A model generated the notes under the pieces. The model made no database searches and had not been told where the DNA came from. It saw nothing but the letters and a program-made list of their open reading frames with translations. A program made the position numbers and the translations under genes. This document shows positions 1-12,500 of a DNA stretch of 64,000 bases, piece after piece. Positions within the stretch are counted from its first letter, which is position 1. Each line of letters opens with the position of its first letter. Source of the stretch: Dendrolimus kikuchii (lineage: Eukaryota > Arthropoda > Insecta > Lepidoptera > Lasiocampidae); NCBI GenBank assembly GCA_019925095.2, contig CM034394.1, positions 25,842,272 to 25,906,271 on the forward strand, written 5' to 3'.

Positions 1-1024
1 AATGACTAAATTTATTTAATTTATAATCTCGATTAGATTATTTTCCATATTATAAATATTCAAATATGTTGCAGCTAAGTATATTGTGATTATCAAAAAA
101 AAAAAAATATTACAGATGTAAAAGTGGACTTGTTTAAGATGAATGAAAAGAAATACTTTATTTGAAGATATAGGGACGCATTTTCATTGGTTACATATTT
201 TATAATGTAAATAACTTATTTCAAAGAAATTTGGAATAAAGTCTTCGATGCCACCCGTGATCAAAAGGCTGGCCCATATTTCGCCTAACACAGCACGGCA
301 ATGCAGCCAGCCTTCTGGGCACCCTCCCATCTGGCAGCGATTTGTTACAGTCTATAATCGCTTACACTTTTAGTTTTTAGCTGTATTTTTTAAATTCATT
401 TTAGTATCCTGTGCATTATGTTTTACTTACCTTTTAAGAATGTATTAAATACGCAAATTTGTACACTGCATTTTCAGCAAACAAGGTTGTTGCACTCGGC
501 TTGTTTTTGTGTCGGAATTTTATCCGACACAAGGTTGATGATAATATACTTAATTAAAATAGTTAAAAAATGTATGTACCGCACTCAGAATGAAATAATA
601 TTTATGATAAAACACAGAATAGCTTGTATGCAATGTAGTTTTCGGTCTACGTTTAATCTTATATTTTAATCCCATAAATCTCCTAGTTTAAAGAGAAGTT
701 TTACTTATGAACGGTTATTATATCTTACTGACTGTTCATTTGCCCTAAGATGGGTTAAAATTTGACATAAGTTCCATACGTGTAATGTCAAAATTCAATC
801 GATGGTAGAGCAAGTATAAGATAAATCGTCGCGTGATTTTTATAATAATACGATTAGCCGATTCTCGTAAAACACGGCCGTGTCATTGTAGGCGACTTTC
901 TTGTAGTACGTTAGTCATACCACGGAGATGAAAGCTTCCGAGGATGCGGGAGTTCCAGACGCGGTTCTTTTGCAAGACTCCACACAGCTGTGAAATATTC
1001 AAATATCTATTCATAAATTCAGCG
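1..1024. other. No gene recognised; one LINE remnant
   Basis: AT-rich sequence. Around 243-345 a degenerate stretch reads GDQ/KAGPYF then MQPAFWAPS on the plus strand. It resembles the C-terminal LINE remnant that is better preserved at 34173-34397. The rest shows no coding or repeat signal that I can identify. Confidence 0.4.
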
Positions 1025-1535
1025 TAGACTCTATATAACGACACTCAAGGGAATGTACATTTTATGGCGTTATATAGAGTTGTCACTAAATGGAGATAAG
1101 TCTGTTATTTTTGTCTGACGCCTATTGCTGCACCAGTAGTTTTGTTGTAATTTTTTATTTTATTTTATTTTTTACTTATTTTATTCATATCTTGCGATAT
1201 TGAGGCATCTTGTGGATAAAGTAAGTACTCAGAAATTTCGACATTTCGGAATTTCTTGGAAATTTCGGTATGCATGATGCCGACAGTCGAGTTTATTACG
1301 GACTAGGATAATAAAGCATTAAAAGAACGTACACAGCTGCGCAGCTTTTACTAATTTTGGCAATTTAAAAAGCACTTTTTACTACTTAATTGTTGTCATT
1401 ATTGAGAGTGGGTGTAATGCTATATAGAGGGTATCATTGTATGGAAGACAAGCTAAACCAATCAAAGCCAAGTGATTTCCACGCTTAAAGGAGTTTGTCG
1501 TTAAATCGAGTGACGTTACATGGAGTTTACACTAT
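1025..1535. mobile_element. Candidate inverted-repeat element (ACTCTATATAACG ends)
   Basis: The left end AGACTCTATATAACGACACT is matched imperfectly in inverse orientation near 1495-1530 (GTGACGTTACATGGAGTTT). A shorter inverted copy of ACTCTATATAACG lies at 1066-1080, and the left end recurs at 16146-16190. Boundaries are uncertain. Confidence 0.35.
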
Positions 1536-1608
1536 ACTTACAATTATTCCGACACTTGTATATATATAGTAATTGTATAGGTATAGTAATATTATTATTA
1601 TTTTTATA

Positions 1609-2215
1609 CTGTATGTCTTTCAAGACCACGGGCCATAAAAATGGCCCGGACTTTTGGGGGGCTTGCGTGGGGCCATGGGAAGGCCAACACGTAGAGGCCC
1701 CTTGACAAATTTAATGTAAATGTGGCGTGACACTGACCGGCGATTATCCCTGTCTACACCATATAGTAATGCACCCAAGGACAAGCCCCGGCCAGTGTAG
1801 GACTATTGTGGGAAATGAGGACAAAAAGTACCGGGCTATTGTGGTGAACTGCTAATGGTACTAGGGGTCTGGGAATATGAGAACTATGGCGTCTGCCCGT
1901 CGCAATGTTCAGGGAACATGGAAAAATGGGCAGACGGTGACTCGCCACTCCCTGCATGGGCCCCAAAAAATGCCATAAAGACAGGGGCAACATGGGTGTG
2001 AGTGGCTAAGGGGTGTAGAGAGGTGGGCTGCAGGTTCACCGAAGCTACTTCCGACGTTAGGCCATTTATCACTTCCACCCCTGGAGCTTGAGTCTTAGCT
2101 CTAGCGATCTCCACTCCGTGCCGGCTGGCTAAGGCAAGCACGGAGGCGGGGGCCTTGCCTTGGCCCCCGGAGTCAGGTACGAGGTGTCGCTACTCACCTA
2201 AGGCTTCGCCACAAA
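1609..2215 (+). repeat. Dispersed repeat family D, longest copy
   Basis: A ~600-bp unit containing GGCCATAAAAATGGCCCGG, GACACTGACCGGCGATTATC and CAAGGACAAGCCCCGGCCAG. Related copies lie at 12640-12920 (+), 19440-19835 (-), 26560-26696 (-) and 43095-43655 (-). I cannot place it in a known class: no terminal repeats or transposase are visible. It is followed by three tandem copies of an ~18-base unit (AAAGCCCCCCTGCGGGAAC) at 2211-2266. Confidence 0.6.
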
Positions 2216-2269
2216 GCCCCCCTGCGGGAACAAAGCCCCCCTGCGGGAACAAAGCCCCCCTGCGGGATT

Positions 2270-2442
2270 ATTATTTTAATTATTATAATGACATTATTGT
2301 AGGACATTAATTATTATTTATTATTCTAATTTTTCTATGCCTAACTGGCCAAACATGACGCACATTTAGCTTTATACCATCATGCATATTCTGATATATA
2401 AATACTCATGTTTAAGAAATAAATAAACTTTGACTTTGACTT
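2270..2442 (+). mobile_element. LINE 3' end with TTTGACTTTGACTT tail
   Basis: An AT-rich stretch ending AAATAAATAAACTTTGACTT. Short tandem tails after an AATAAA-like end are typical of 3' ends of jockey/CR1-type LINEs in insects. Confidence 0.5.
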
Positions 2443-2750
2443 GTCGAAACATTGATAGAAATAAATAAATATTGCTATGAGTCAAGGCTATACTCTAAAT
2501 GACATAAGACATTATAATATCACTAACGAGTGTAGAGCCTTCGGCCAATCAACCCGAAACGTTGATGGTGATTGTTTTGTAAATTTAAACGACCATCTGC
2601 ATGCAACAAACTATGATGTCATCGCACACGTATTCAACGATATATAAAATACCTCACACTTTTAAAGTAATATGTACTAAACAAATATCTAACACGGAAT
2701 CGGATTTCAAACGGGTGGTACTTGGGATTCGCTCATCGACATTATTATTA

Positions 2751-3064
2751 TATCCGTACAGGAACGGAGAAAGAATACAATTTCCTGCGGCCGGGCGACC
2801 TGTCGTATGAGGCGACTTAACAACTCACAGCCAGGTGGTAGGGCATTTGCCCGACTGGATGGCTACTACCCCTGACCTAAGGTATGTCGCCATAACAACC
2901 TTGAGTTGTGTTCCGGCATTAGTGACCAGGTTCCAGTCTGCTTTAAGAGAGCAGCAGCGCATTTGTAGCATCTTTGGTGTTGCAAATGTCCATAGGCGGT
3001 GGTAAGCTCTTTCCATCAAGTGGGCCGTCTGCCTGTCTGCTGATCTCCTGCAATAAAAAAAAAA
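2751..3064 (+). mobile_element. SINE-like repeat A, full length
   Basis: ~315 bp from TATCCGTACAGGAACGGAG to the A-tail after CTGCAATAAAAA. It holds the family landmarks CGGCCGGGCGACCTGTCGTA, TGCCCGACTGGATGGCTAC and GGGCCGTCTGCCTGTCTGC. The family has at least 17 copies here. The 3' half matches a LINE 3' end (see 3541-3725). Confidence 0.8.
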
Positions 3065-3072
3065 CCCAAACC

Positions 3073-3237
3073 CATTCCTGCGGCCGGGCGGCCTGTCGTA
3101 AGAGGCGACTTAACAACCCACAGCCAGGTGGTAGGGTGTTTGCTTGTCTGGATGGCTAGCACCCCTGGTCTAAAGTATGCCGCCATAACAACCTTGAGTT
3201 GTGTTCCGGTATTAGTGGCCAGGTTCCAGTCCCCTTA
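3073..3237 (+). mobile_element. SINE-like repeat A, 5' half only
   Basis: CGGCCGGGCGGCCTGTCGTA through GGTTCCAGTCCCC; truncated at the 3' side. It follows the 2751 copy directly. Confidence 0.7.
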
Positions 3238-3240
3238 TTC

Positions 3241-3540
3241 CCGAAGTGAGTCAATATTAACGTAATTTGGATCAGGATTCGTGTTAAGTACACTTCATTC
3301 TTGTAGGCGTGATGAGGTGGGGCGGGGGTCAGGGAGACCCAGTGAAACGGTTGCCCGCTGGCCGCCCGCCAGGTAGTAGGGGTCCCGAACCCGGGCTAAC
3401 CGGTCCCATGGAGGCTGCTACCCACCAACTGCGCATAATCTTGGGGAGCATTGTCGTGCCGGTTGGTGACCGGACGTGGACCCGGCAATGCTCCCCGGGG
3501 AGGACCGGGGGGTCTTCCGTGCATCAGCTAATCACATACA
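3241..3540. other. GC-rich unassigned segment
   Basis: A stretch with CGGGCTAACCGGTCCCATGG and paired GGGGAGCATTGTCGTGCCGG / CGGCAATGCTCCCCGG blocks that can pair imperfectly. It is probably repeat-derived; no gene is supported. Confidence 0.3.
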
Positions 3541-3725
3541 TACATTTCCGCTTTATCCTCTTTGCGCTGATATTTTCACACTTCCAACTCTTTTTTTAAT
3601 TTCTTAAAGGCCGGCAACGCGTTGGCAACGCCCCTGGTGTTGCAAACGTCCATAGGCGACGGTAACCACCTTCCATCAAGTGGGCCGTCCGCCTGTTTGC
3701 CTGCTTCAGGCAATAAAAAAAAACC
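3541..3725 (+). mobile_element. Jockey-type LINE 3' end
   Basis: Runs from CATTTCCGCTTTATCCTCTT through GGCCGGCAACGCGTTGGCAA and CCATAGGCGACGGTAACC to GCTTCAGGCAATAAAAAAA. The same end follows a reverse-transcriptase C-terminal peptide at 21520-21820. Confidence 0.6.
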
Positions 3726-3744
3726 AGCAAAATTCAATCGGGAA

Positions 3745-3792
3745 TTTTGTTTCTTTAGGGTAGAACGTCTGCCGGGACAGCTAGTATTATAT
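3745..3792 (+). mobile_element. Helitron-like 3' end fragment
   Basis: AACGTCTGCCGGGACAGCTA followed by GTATT. The same ending closes larger copies at 6275-6478 and 56245-56838. Confidence 0.35.
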
Positions 3793-4365
3793 AAAATTAT
3801 TACTAGATTATGTCCGCGACTTCATCCACACTTAACATGAAATTCCCACGGGATACCCGGGATACAAAGTATCGCAACATTTAAAAAGAGAATATAAGCT
3901 ATCGTTTTAGTACAAACTGTGTCGGCATAAGCGTCTTTTCATTCATCCAAACAACTTCAAACTGCTCCCGGAAAAATACCCGCGGGATTCACGATTCCCG
4001 GGGTACAAATAACACAAATTTTATTACATTAAATTTGCTATCGATCAGTAATTAAAAAAATCACATTGGAATTCGATTCTTTTTAATCTGGCCATTTCAA
4101 AACATTCCCAGAAAAATTCCCGCGGGATTCCTAGAATAAAAAGTAGCGCAGAGTTTAAGTCTAAGAATTTGCTCTCGACCAGCGAAATACGCATTGAAAT
4201 CGGCCCAGCAGTTTTTACGTGAATCTCGATCAAACGGACAAAATGGCAAACAGACAAGAAATCTAAAAACAATTGCATTGTGTTCTCCATCGTATATATA
4301 GTCTGTTCCAGTTGTTTTTTAAATGGCTTCAATGTACAGATACGGCATGTTTAGAATGTTATAAT

Positions 4366-4972
4366 TAGACATCGGATTATATGCATTTGCATGTTTGCAT
4401 ATGCCAATGCATATAAATCTATTTTTATAGCGTTATTGCATATTTTGGTACTTTTTCATTGACAGTGCTTATTTCGGTAGTTATACATGTTAGGCGTCTT
4501 GTATTATGCCGACGACACGACGAAAAAATGATTGAACAGAATAACGCCCTTCCGAGTTCACCATCGCAAAAGGTTTGTGGCAAATTAAATGCAGTTTTGT
4601 ACAAAAACCCCGGTCTTGAAAGAATAAAGAAAATTAATGCATTATTTATCAACGGCACCGGACACACTCTACCCGAAGAAGTCTCTGCAGGAATGGCGCC
4701 AAATTTCAAGTTCTGTCCGGTGACGTCAGTTGACGTCGAAACGTCATTTTCAGCCTATAAATTAATATTAACTGCAGAAAACCTGGAAAAATATGTTATT
4801 GTTTACTGCCACAAGAATTATAATAATAATTTATAACTAATATTAAGATATGTTTAATATATAAATATAATGTGAAAATAAACTTAAATTCTAATTAATC
4901 TAATAATAAATGGTTTATTGTTTGTGCATATTTTGCCATTTTAATAGTGCATATAATCCGATGTCTAGTCTA
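4366..4972 (+). mobile_element. Complete short hAT-type element with 8-bp target duplication
   Basis: Flanked by identical GTTATAAT at 4358-4365 and 4973-4980. The left end TAGACATCGGATTATATGCA is matched in inverse orientation at the right end, which carries an extra TAGAC. Eight-base duplications and short inverted ends are the hAT signature. It encodes one frame, 4459-4836. Confidence 0.8.
4459..4836 (+). CDS. hAT C-terminal-like domain protein inside the 607-bp element
   Basis: 125 residues. The segment FKFCPVTSVDVETSFSAYKL followed by ENLEKYVIVYC matches the dimerisation block of hAT transposases (SxxxVERxFS type) and of CGGBP1-like proteins derived from them. The DDE catalytic regions are absent, so it cannot be a transposase by itself. 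It may be the surviving last exon of a larger element. The start is uncertain; the first methionine gives a hydrophobic, unconserved lead. Confidence 0.6.
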   Translation: MTVLISVVIHVRRLVLCRRHDEKMIEQNNALPSSPSQKVCGKLNAVLYKNPGLERIKKINALFINGTGHTLPEEVSAGMAPNFKFCPVTSVDVETSFSAYKLILTAENLEKYVIVYCHKNYNNNL

Positions 4973-5002
4973 GTTATAATATTATAGATTACAGCTAGGC
5001 AT

Positions 5003-5123
5003 GTTGCTGAAGAGTTTCTAGCGCCGTTTCTTCTCTTCAAGCCACAACATGTTGCGAAGCGGTGGTAAATTAGATTAGACTCCCATATAGTAAATAACCT
5101 TAAAGAATATTAAAACTGATCGT
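5003..5123 (+). repeat. Repeat family E fragment
   Basis: CTAGGCATGTTGCTGAAGAG and GCCACAACATGTTGCGAAGC match, in reverse, the copy at 26697-27040. It is interrupted by an RTE 3' fragment and continues at about 5295-5510 with ATTAAAATGAACAAGTTGGC and AACGTAGTTTTATT. Confidence 0.5.
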
Positions 5124-5294
5124 GTACTAGCGGAGGGTGATGTCAGGAGCCTTAAGAACAGACGAGTGTGCATGACAAGAGTTATGAATGTCAAAGAAGC
5201 AAGTGAGGTGTGTAAGAATGGACCTAAATGGCGCTCAGTTGTTCGTGCCTACCCCGCAAGGGAACTGGCGTGAAGTTATGTATGTATGTATGTA
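5124..5294 (+). mobile_element. RTE LINE 3' end fragment
   Basis: Reads GTACTAGCGGAGGGTGATGT through [18 protein letters not shown] coding to TATGTATGTATGTATG. The (ATGT)n tail is shared by eight copies in the window, including the long one at 31072-34160. Confidence 0.75.
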
Positions 5295-5539
5295 AAATTA
5301 AAACTAAATAATTAAAATGAACAAGTTGGCGGTTGAACAATTGAACAATACTCATTGACACTTGACGACCACTAAAAAGTGGCAGAAACGAAGGAATAAT
5401 AAAAATCAAAACAATTGCCGAGCTTAGAACGCGGTTAAAACGTAGTTTTATTATTTACACTAGTCGCGAAAACTTAAGAAAATACTCTAGGTATTTTGTT
5501 AGTTCAACTCACATTGTACTTTCTCAAGCTTGCATAGCC

Positions 5540-5640
5540 TCTATCTAGAGGCTAACAACGCGTTGGCATTCTGGTGTTGCAAACGTCTATGCGTGATGTT
5601 AACCACTTTCAGTCAGATCGGCTTCAGGTAATAATTTTTT
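5540..5640 (+). mobile_element. LINE 3' tail abutting a sulfatase splice acceptor
   Basis: Diverged copy of the GGCAACGCGTTGGC... CCATAGGCGACGG... GCTTCAGGCAATAAA end: here ACAACGCGTTGGCATTCTGG, then GCTTCAGGTAATAATTTTTT. The acceptor AG of the active-site exon is at 5653-5654. Confidence 0.5.
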
Positions 5641-5654
5641 CCCCCACTTTTAAG

Positions 5655-5814
5655 GGCTGGAACGATGTCGGCTTCCATGGCTCTAACCAGATACCAACGC
5701 CCAATATCGACTCTTTGGCTGTCTCGGGGCTTATGCTCCACAATTACTACGTGACACCAATTTGCACTCCTTCCAGAGCGGCTCTCATGACCGGCAAATA
5801 TCCTATACATACCG
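5655..5814 (+). CDS. Sulfatase exon with CTPSR active-site motif
   Basis: Starts after acceptor TTTTAAG and ends at ACCG before GTAAGT. Reads GWNDVGFHG at the start, then NIDSLAVSG and [20 protein letters not shown]. The Cys codon at 5763-5765 is the residue converted to formylglycine in eukaryotic sulfatases. Starts in phase 0 and leaves phase 1. The acceptor lies directly after a LINE-tail fragment. Confidence 0.95.
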
Positions 5815-6233
5815 GTAAGTAATTCATTAGGATTTTTTTTAAAATTTTATCCGTGCAGGAACGGAGAAAGAATACAATTTCCTGCGGCCGGGCGGCCTGT
5901 CGTAAGAGGCGACAAAACACCCCACAGCCAGGTGGTAGGGCGTTTGCCCGACTGGATGGCTACCATCCCTGGTCTAAAGTATGTCGTCATAACAACCTTG
6001 ACTTGTGTTCCGGCATTAGTGACCAGGTTCCAGTCTCCTTAAGAGAGCAGCAGCGTATTTGTAGCAAGCACCTTTGGTGTTATAAATGTCCATAGGCGAT
6101 GGTAACCGCTTTCCATCAAGTGGGCCGTCTGCCTGTCTGCTGAACTCCTGCAATAAAAAAAAAGAATTAAGACAGATGTTATGGATCTACTATAATATAA
6201 AAGACTATACTATGCTATAAAACATAATTTTCC

Positions 6234-6267
<34 letters not shown>

Positions 6268-6474
6268 CTTAATATGTATAAATTACGTGTCACGTTGTTT
6301 GTCCGCGATGGACTCCTAAACTACTTGACCGATTTTAATCAAATTTGCACACCGTGTACAGTTTGATCCGACTTGAAAGTTAGGATAGCTTACATTTGGA
6401 CCTGGTAGGTGGCGCTGGAATCAGGTTCTAAATTTTATTTCTACAGGGCAGAACAACGTCTGCCGGGATAGCTA

Positions 6475-6533
<59 letters not shown>

Positions 6534-9500
6534 TGTGTGCTGCACCTATTTGGTACCATTGCGAGACTTTTTTGGTATATACAATACGTCGTTTAATTAT
6601 CGCTATGTAAAGTCCAAATAAACGTTTTTTCTTTCTTTCTTTATCTAATGCACTAATAGAGACATAATAGTCAATATTTTAATGCGTTATTTGAGACATT
6701 GTTAGTGAGATTAAACATTAACCAATAACGCTTGTATAGAAAGTAGATATTGAGGACTTCATAACAAATGGACGTATACACAAAAATGCCATTTTTTTCT
6801 TGTTTTTTTTATTTTATTTTTTTATTGCAGGAGTTCAGCAGACAGGCAGACGGCCCACTCGTTGGAAAGCGGTTACCATCGCCTATGGACATTTGCTACA
6901 CCTAAGGTGCTACAAATGCGCTGCTGCTCAACACAACACAAGGTTGTTATGGCGGCATACTCTAGACCAGGGGTGGTCGCCATCCAGTCGAGCAAATACT
7001 CTACCACCTGGCAAAGTTTACTAGAATCTATGCATGTTACAATTTAGAAAGTCTTACCAGTATGCAAGTGTACCTAAATAGATGGGTATTCCAAATTTCA
7101 GCCTTATACAATCAACTAGATTTCGATTTATTCCCAATTTTGTCCCTTGTGTAAAACTGCACTTTTGTCTGTACACCCATTTGTTATGAAGCCCTCGATA
7201 TGTGCGCGGCGTTCTGGAGCGTTTGAGTCGGCGGCGGCGCGACGCCGTCGGCGTGACAATTTCAGTCTTTTTATGGCTGAACATACATTACCATTTACCA
7301 TTACATAGACAAAATTAAAACTATTAATATAACACTTGGAAACGTTCCCAAAACGATGGCCGCGTTAACACGTCGTATGGCAAATACAGGCTTGAGTTTT
7401 GGTCACGTGATAATTCTATCAAGCGTTTTGATAGGTATAAAGACGGTGGGCTTCCGGACCCCATGTGCCCAGAGTTTCGACACCAAAAGCCACAAAAAGC
7501 TTTTTTAATTAAAATCCATCTATGCCTGCTGCAAACCGGGAATAAATAGGCCGAATTTAAAAATGCGAACACAGCTTTTTTTTTACAGATTACATATTAT
7601 CATCCATCAGTTCTATATTATGCTATTTAAAATAATTATTAAGGAACAGTTTTAGAGAGCTCAGTCATTTGTAAATACTTAAATTACAACTAAATTAAAA
7701 TTACAACTCAAATTCAAGCCGAAAAACCTCTTACTACCCACACGTACGCGCCCTGCGCAATTGGCAGCGCCGGCGGCGGCGCGATGGACGAACGCGGCGG
7801 CGTTGACGGCGCAGCGCAAATGTCTGTAGACAGTAATGTAGCGAATGGTTAACGCATTATAATTTAACTCTATAAATTCGACTCCTTTTGACACAGTTAA
7901 CAAGATTAAAGTAGGGGAGCAGGACTATCTATTAAAATAAATTCTAACATTAATTACACCGGCCTACAAAAAAATTCAAAGTGGTCTGTACTTTTGTACA
8001 TACAAAATTTTTAGGGTGCATGAACCAAACCGACCCCAGATTCGGATTCAGCGCATCAGAATAGATGGATTTGGTCAAAAATACAGACCACTGTTATGTT
8101 TTTGTAGGCCAGTGTTATAAACTAGCTGCGCTAGGGAAACATCGTTCGCGTTGTCGTGACGACGTTTAATAGTGAACTACAACTGCGCATAAAAGGAAAA
8201 TGCGACCGCAGCGCCACCTTTATAGCTATATTCATTCATCCCACGGAAATGACGACGACGTCATTTATCGGGATCAAAAGTATCGCGAACTTCTAGAAAT
8301 TCTACTTTCGAAATTAGCTAGTACGAATTAGACGCCTTGATAGTTTTCTCATTTTTAAATTAATTGAACTTTAATTATATACTCGATTAGACTCTATAGA
8401 TTTATTATTTTATAGACTAGCTGTAGTTCACGGTTTCGCCCGCATAGATAAAAAAATAGTCAGTCTTTTGCACCTTAATCCCCTTATCCAAAAACGCTCA
8501 TCCACGTGTACATTTCTAACCAAAAGCAGGTAACATCAAATTTCGTGCTCCATTCTTTGAAAACGACGCATCCATACAAAATGGCATCTCTATTTCACTC
8601 TCTTTTCAAAAATCTTTTCTTAATCGGCACCTAGGGTATAGAAAGAATCCGGTTTGGCGGGCTTGACACATCGGTTATCTCGATGTGCGGGTTGCATCAT
8701 GATGTTTTCCTTCACCGTTATTAGCACGTGGTAATTGTAACAATATGCACATTAGATCAGAAAACTGTCTAAGTGGTGCATGCGGTCCTGTCAGGATCGA
8801 ACCCGCGCCCTTTGAGTTTAGGACGCCTGCGCTTGCCATTACGCTACCACGACTTATTACATAAACAATACATACATACATAACTTCACGCCAGTTCCCT
8901 TGCGGGGTAGGCACGAACAACAGAGCGCCATTTAGGCTTATTCTTACACACCTCACTTGCTTCTTTCACATTCATAACTCTTGTCATGCACGCTCGTCTG
9001 TTCTTAAGGCTCCTGACATCACCTTCTGCTAGTACACGATCAATTTGATCATGGAAGGTGTGTCGTGGCCTTCCACGACTTCTGCATCCATCCACTTTTG
9101 CATTGTATATCTGTTTAGTCATTCTTTCCACATGCCCGAACCACCGGAGCATTCCTTTCCTTACCTTCACCCCGACACTCTCTTTCAGACCAACTCTCTT
9201 TCTTACTTCGGTATTACGAACGCGGTCCGCGAGCGTCACTCCGCAGATTTTGCGCAGTGCTCGCATCTCGACCGCGTTTACTCTACTTAGATAAACAATG
9301 ATATAGGTATATCGATATCTTTGAAAAATAAACATTAATTCATCAACAATAATTGATAATTATAATGTATCGATAGTTTTATTAAATTATAAGTTGTAAA
9401 GAACAAAAACATCACAATAATGAGAGCCGATATAAGTATAGGTATATCAACAAAGTTTGCAAATAATAATAGATATAACGTTTATTTTACATCGTTTATT

Positions 9501-12500
9501 TGGTTTTTTACTAAACAAAGGCATTGAATAAAATATTACGCCTTGAACCAACGTCATTTGTAGTGAATCATAAATGAAAGAATACATATTATTTATGTCC
9601 TTATAAATATAATTCAAAATAAATAATCGGCAGACATGTTTGTCTGCCGATTATTTATTATATTGTTGTGTGTTCACATATTCTTATGTTATGGGTGATA
9701 TACAACGGACTACTCTGGGGGCCGATCCCAGACACCCAGACTATAGTACGGAGGAAGTTCGTTTCCAAAATTTCCATGCCAGGAATCGAACGGTAGGCCG
9801 GCAAAGGCTTAGCCCGCTCAACCACAGAGTCCGTCGTAATATGTATGTATAAATCACCGTCAAATTGCAAATACCGTTAGATTGTAATCTATCGCGCATG
9901 ATTGTAAGCTGTCGAAATATTGTGAACCGTAACATACTGCCTACAATTTAACGTATTATTTTTCAGTAGATTGTAATGTATCAAATTCAAATAGTGAAAT
10001 GGCATGCGATGGAACGTTACTCGCACGCTGATTGGTCGGTCTTACGGTAGATCGTTCTGTGTCCATAGAGTTAGAAATAAAACACAGCTATTAGTCAAAT
10101 AAACTAAATTCATTTCAAAAATTGTGACATCTAAGATATTAAATAGTGTAGTTCATTGCAAAAATCCTGTTTGTAATGTGTAAAAATGATCTGTTAGGAA
10201 AACATAGTCTATAGACACAAGGCTCATACAAGAAACACACAAAAGTTAATTCTTGGATCTTATCTTTTGTATTCTTATCTTTTGTTTACATACATTTTTG
10301 TCAGTCGGGTCATCAGTTATAATAATACTAGCTAAAATGACTCCATTGGCTCAGCGAGCCAAAGTGAGTTGGCCTCCGAAACGAGAGCACGACCACGCCA
10401 CTTTACTCTGTCCTGCGCACTGTTTTGCCAGTTGTGGGCTTGTAGTGCGGTCAGGTCAGCATCCACTCTGTCCTTCCAGCGATACTTGAGACGACCAACC
10501 GGTCGCCGACCGTCTGGTCGCCCCAAGTATGCTTTCTTCACTCCCCAATCCTTCTCCATCTGTTCTACACGACCGAGCCAGCGGAGACGGTGAGGTTTTA
10601 TCCGGAGTTGGTTCGGGCCCTCCAGCTGCTATTTCCATATAGTATTGTTACGAGTTACAGGACTCGAATTAAAATGTCGTTAGAATTACTATAGAATTTA
10701 TTAGAACTATACAAACACGTATAACACAGGTACAAATATAACTGAACACAATCAGTTCAAACGTCATGCGCGGTTCAATAACACTCGCAGTCCGTCACTT
10801 AATAGATTATCGAATGTACACAAGTCTTGTCTTGATCGTGGTTCTCGCTCGACTGCCGATTTCTCCATTGGGCCATTGCTTTATACTGCACCGATACAAT
10901 ACGGCTGCCAGCCCGCGTAGATCGAAATTCTTAGAATCAGTTCGACACACCTGTCTAATGACTGCCATAAAAGATGACAATATACAATGGACTGTGTTTC
11001 TAATTACAAATTTTAAACACCAAGTAAACAAAAGAAGACAGTCATAAATAGTTTCAATGTTATTAACTCAAACGCCGGCGGGTAGTAAATGTGCTTTGTC
11101 TATAGGTATGCAGGTGGCTCAAATTGTAACAGTATATAATAATACACTTTTTTGAAAATGTTCAGATAGGTAGGTAAAGTTAAACGCATTTCGCGGCTGT
11201 AGGTATTGTCTAGTAATAAATATTTTCTTTCTAGCATATTATATAGCGACCTACGGGTATAGCGACGTTATTATAGTGGCTCATCATCGTCGTTATATCC
11301 GACATCCAATGTGTTTACATTTTCAAAGTACTATTGCGAACCGATACTAATCCTTTAGAGGTGTTTTATTACCACTGCGAATTTTAATGATCTATTGTTC
11401 GGGTTATTCCCTTTGTATTGCACCGCAGTAAGACGTCATTAATTCTTTCTTTTTTTGTTTGAATGTTGTTGCACAAGCCATTAAGGTCATGATATCGAGG
11501 ATTCCAAAATGGGCATGTTGCTGGGAAGCCATGTCTATTCTGCAAATATATAAGCAAATATATAAGGTTCGTCTGTTGAGACTGAGCTACCTCGTTGAGA
11601 TTCAACTGCGATCGAGACGTTACCTAGTGTACTTTCGGAACGAGTATCTTTTTTTTTAACTCTACGGACTCGAGTTCCGTACTATTTTTCACAACTTAAT
11701 TTCTATGAAAGTTTTTAGACTCCATACACGCTTATTGTTTATTTTTGTTACTGTGTGTGACATTAATTTAGTGATTTTTATGTTGTGGTGTGTACCTTAA
11801 GAATAACTTATTATATTAATTTATTTTAATTCGAATAAACAAGTATAACTGATTTACGGTTTGGACTTGTTGCATTCGGTTTTGTTTGTAACAACTGCGA
11901 ATTACGTATGTGTACTTCTAATGTGATAATTCCACCGGTATTTTAATTCTTGTACCGCAAATACGTAACAGTACGATGGATAATGCTTTGTTACAAAGTC
12001 CGCCGATCTCAGAGACTTAAGAGGCAATATATAATATATTATATATAAGGCGTTAAAATAACATCTTAGCATCTAAGTTTTAAAATATGATCATAGATAA
12101 AATTTTAATTATTACTTTTAAAACAGTGATAGAGTCTGGCCAACTAGTCATGGCATAACAAAATGGCGGCAAATTCAAAATATCTTTTTTAGCTCACTAT
12201 TAGCACATAATGTGTCCGCGATGAGAGTGCAGATCGCGTTTGTACACGTGATCGTTAATTGTGTTGTTGTCTCACTCTGTTTATATAGGAGTTGTATGAT
12301 TTGTATGAAATGGGTATATTTTCTTGGTATATTACGAGATAGTGATAGTGTTAGTCTTGCGGCTTTTTGGTATATCGATAAGTATATCAATAATAGCCTT
12401 AAGGGTTACTAGTAACATTAAATATGCATATATGAGGACTTCTGTGGTTGAGTAGGCTAAGCCTTTAACGCCTTTGACGCGTATACGTGTATACAAGTAT

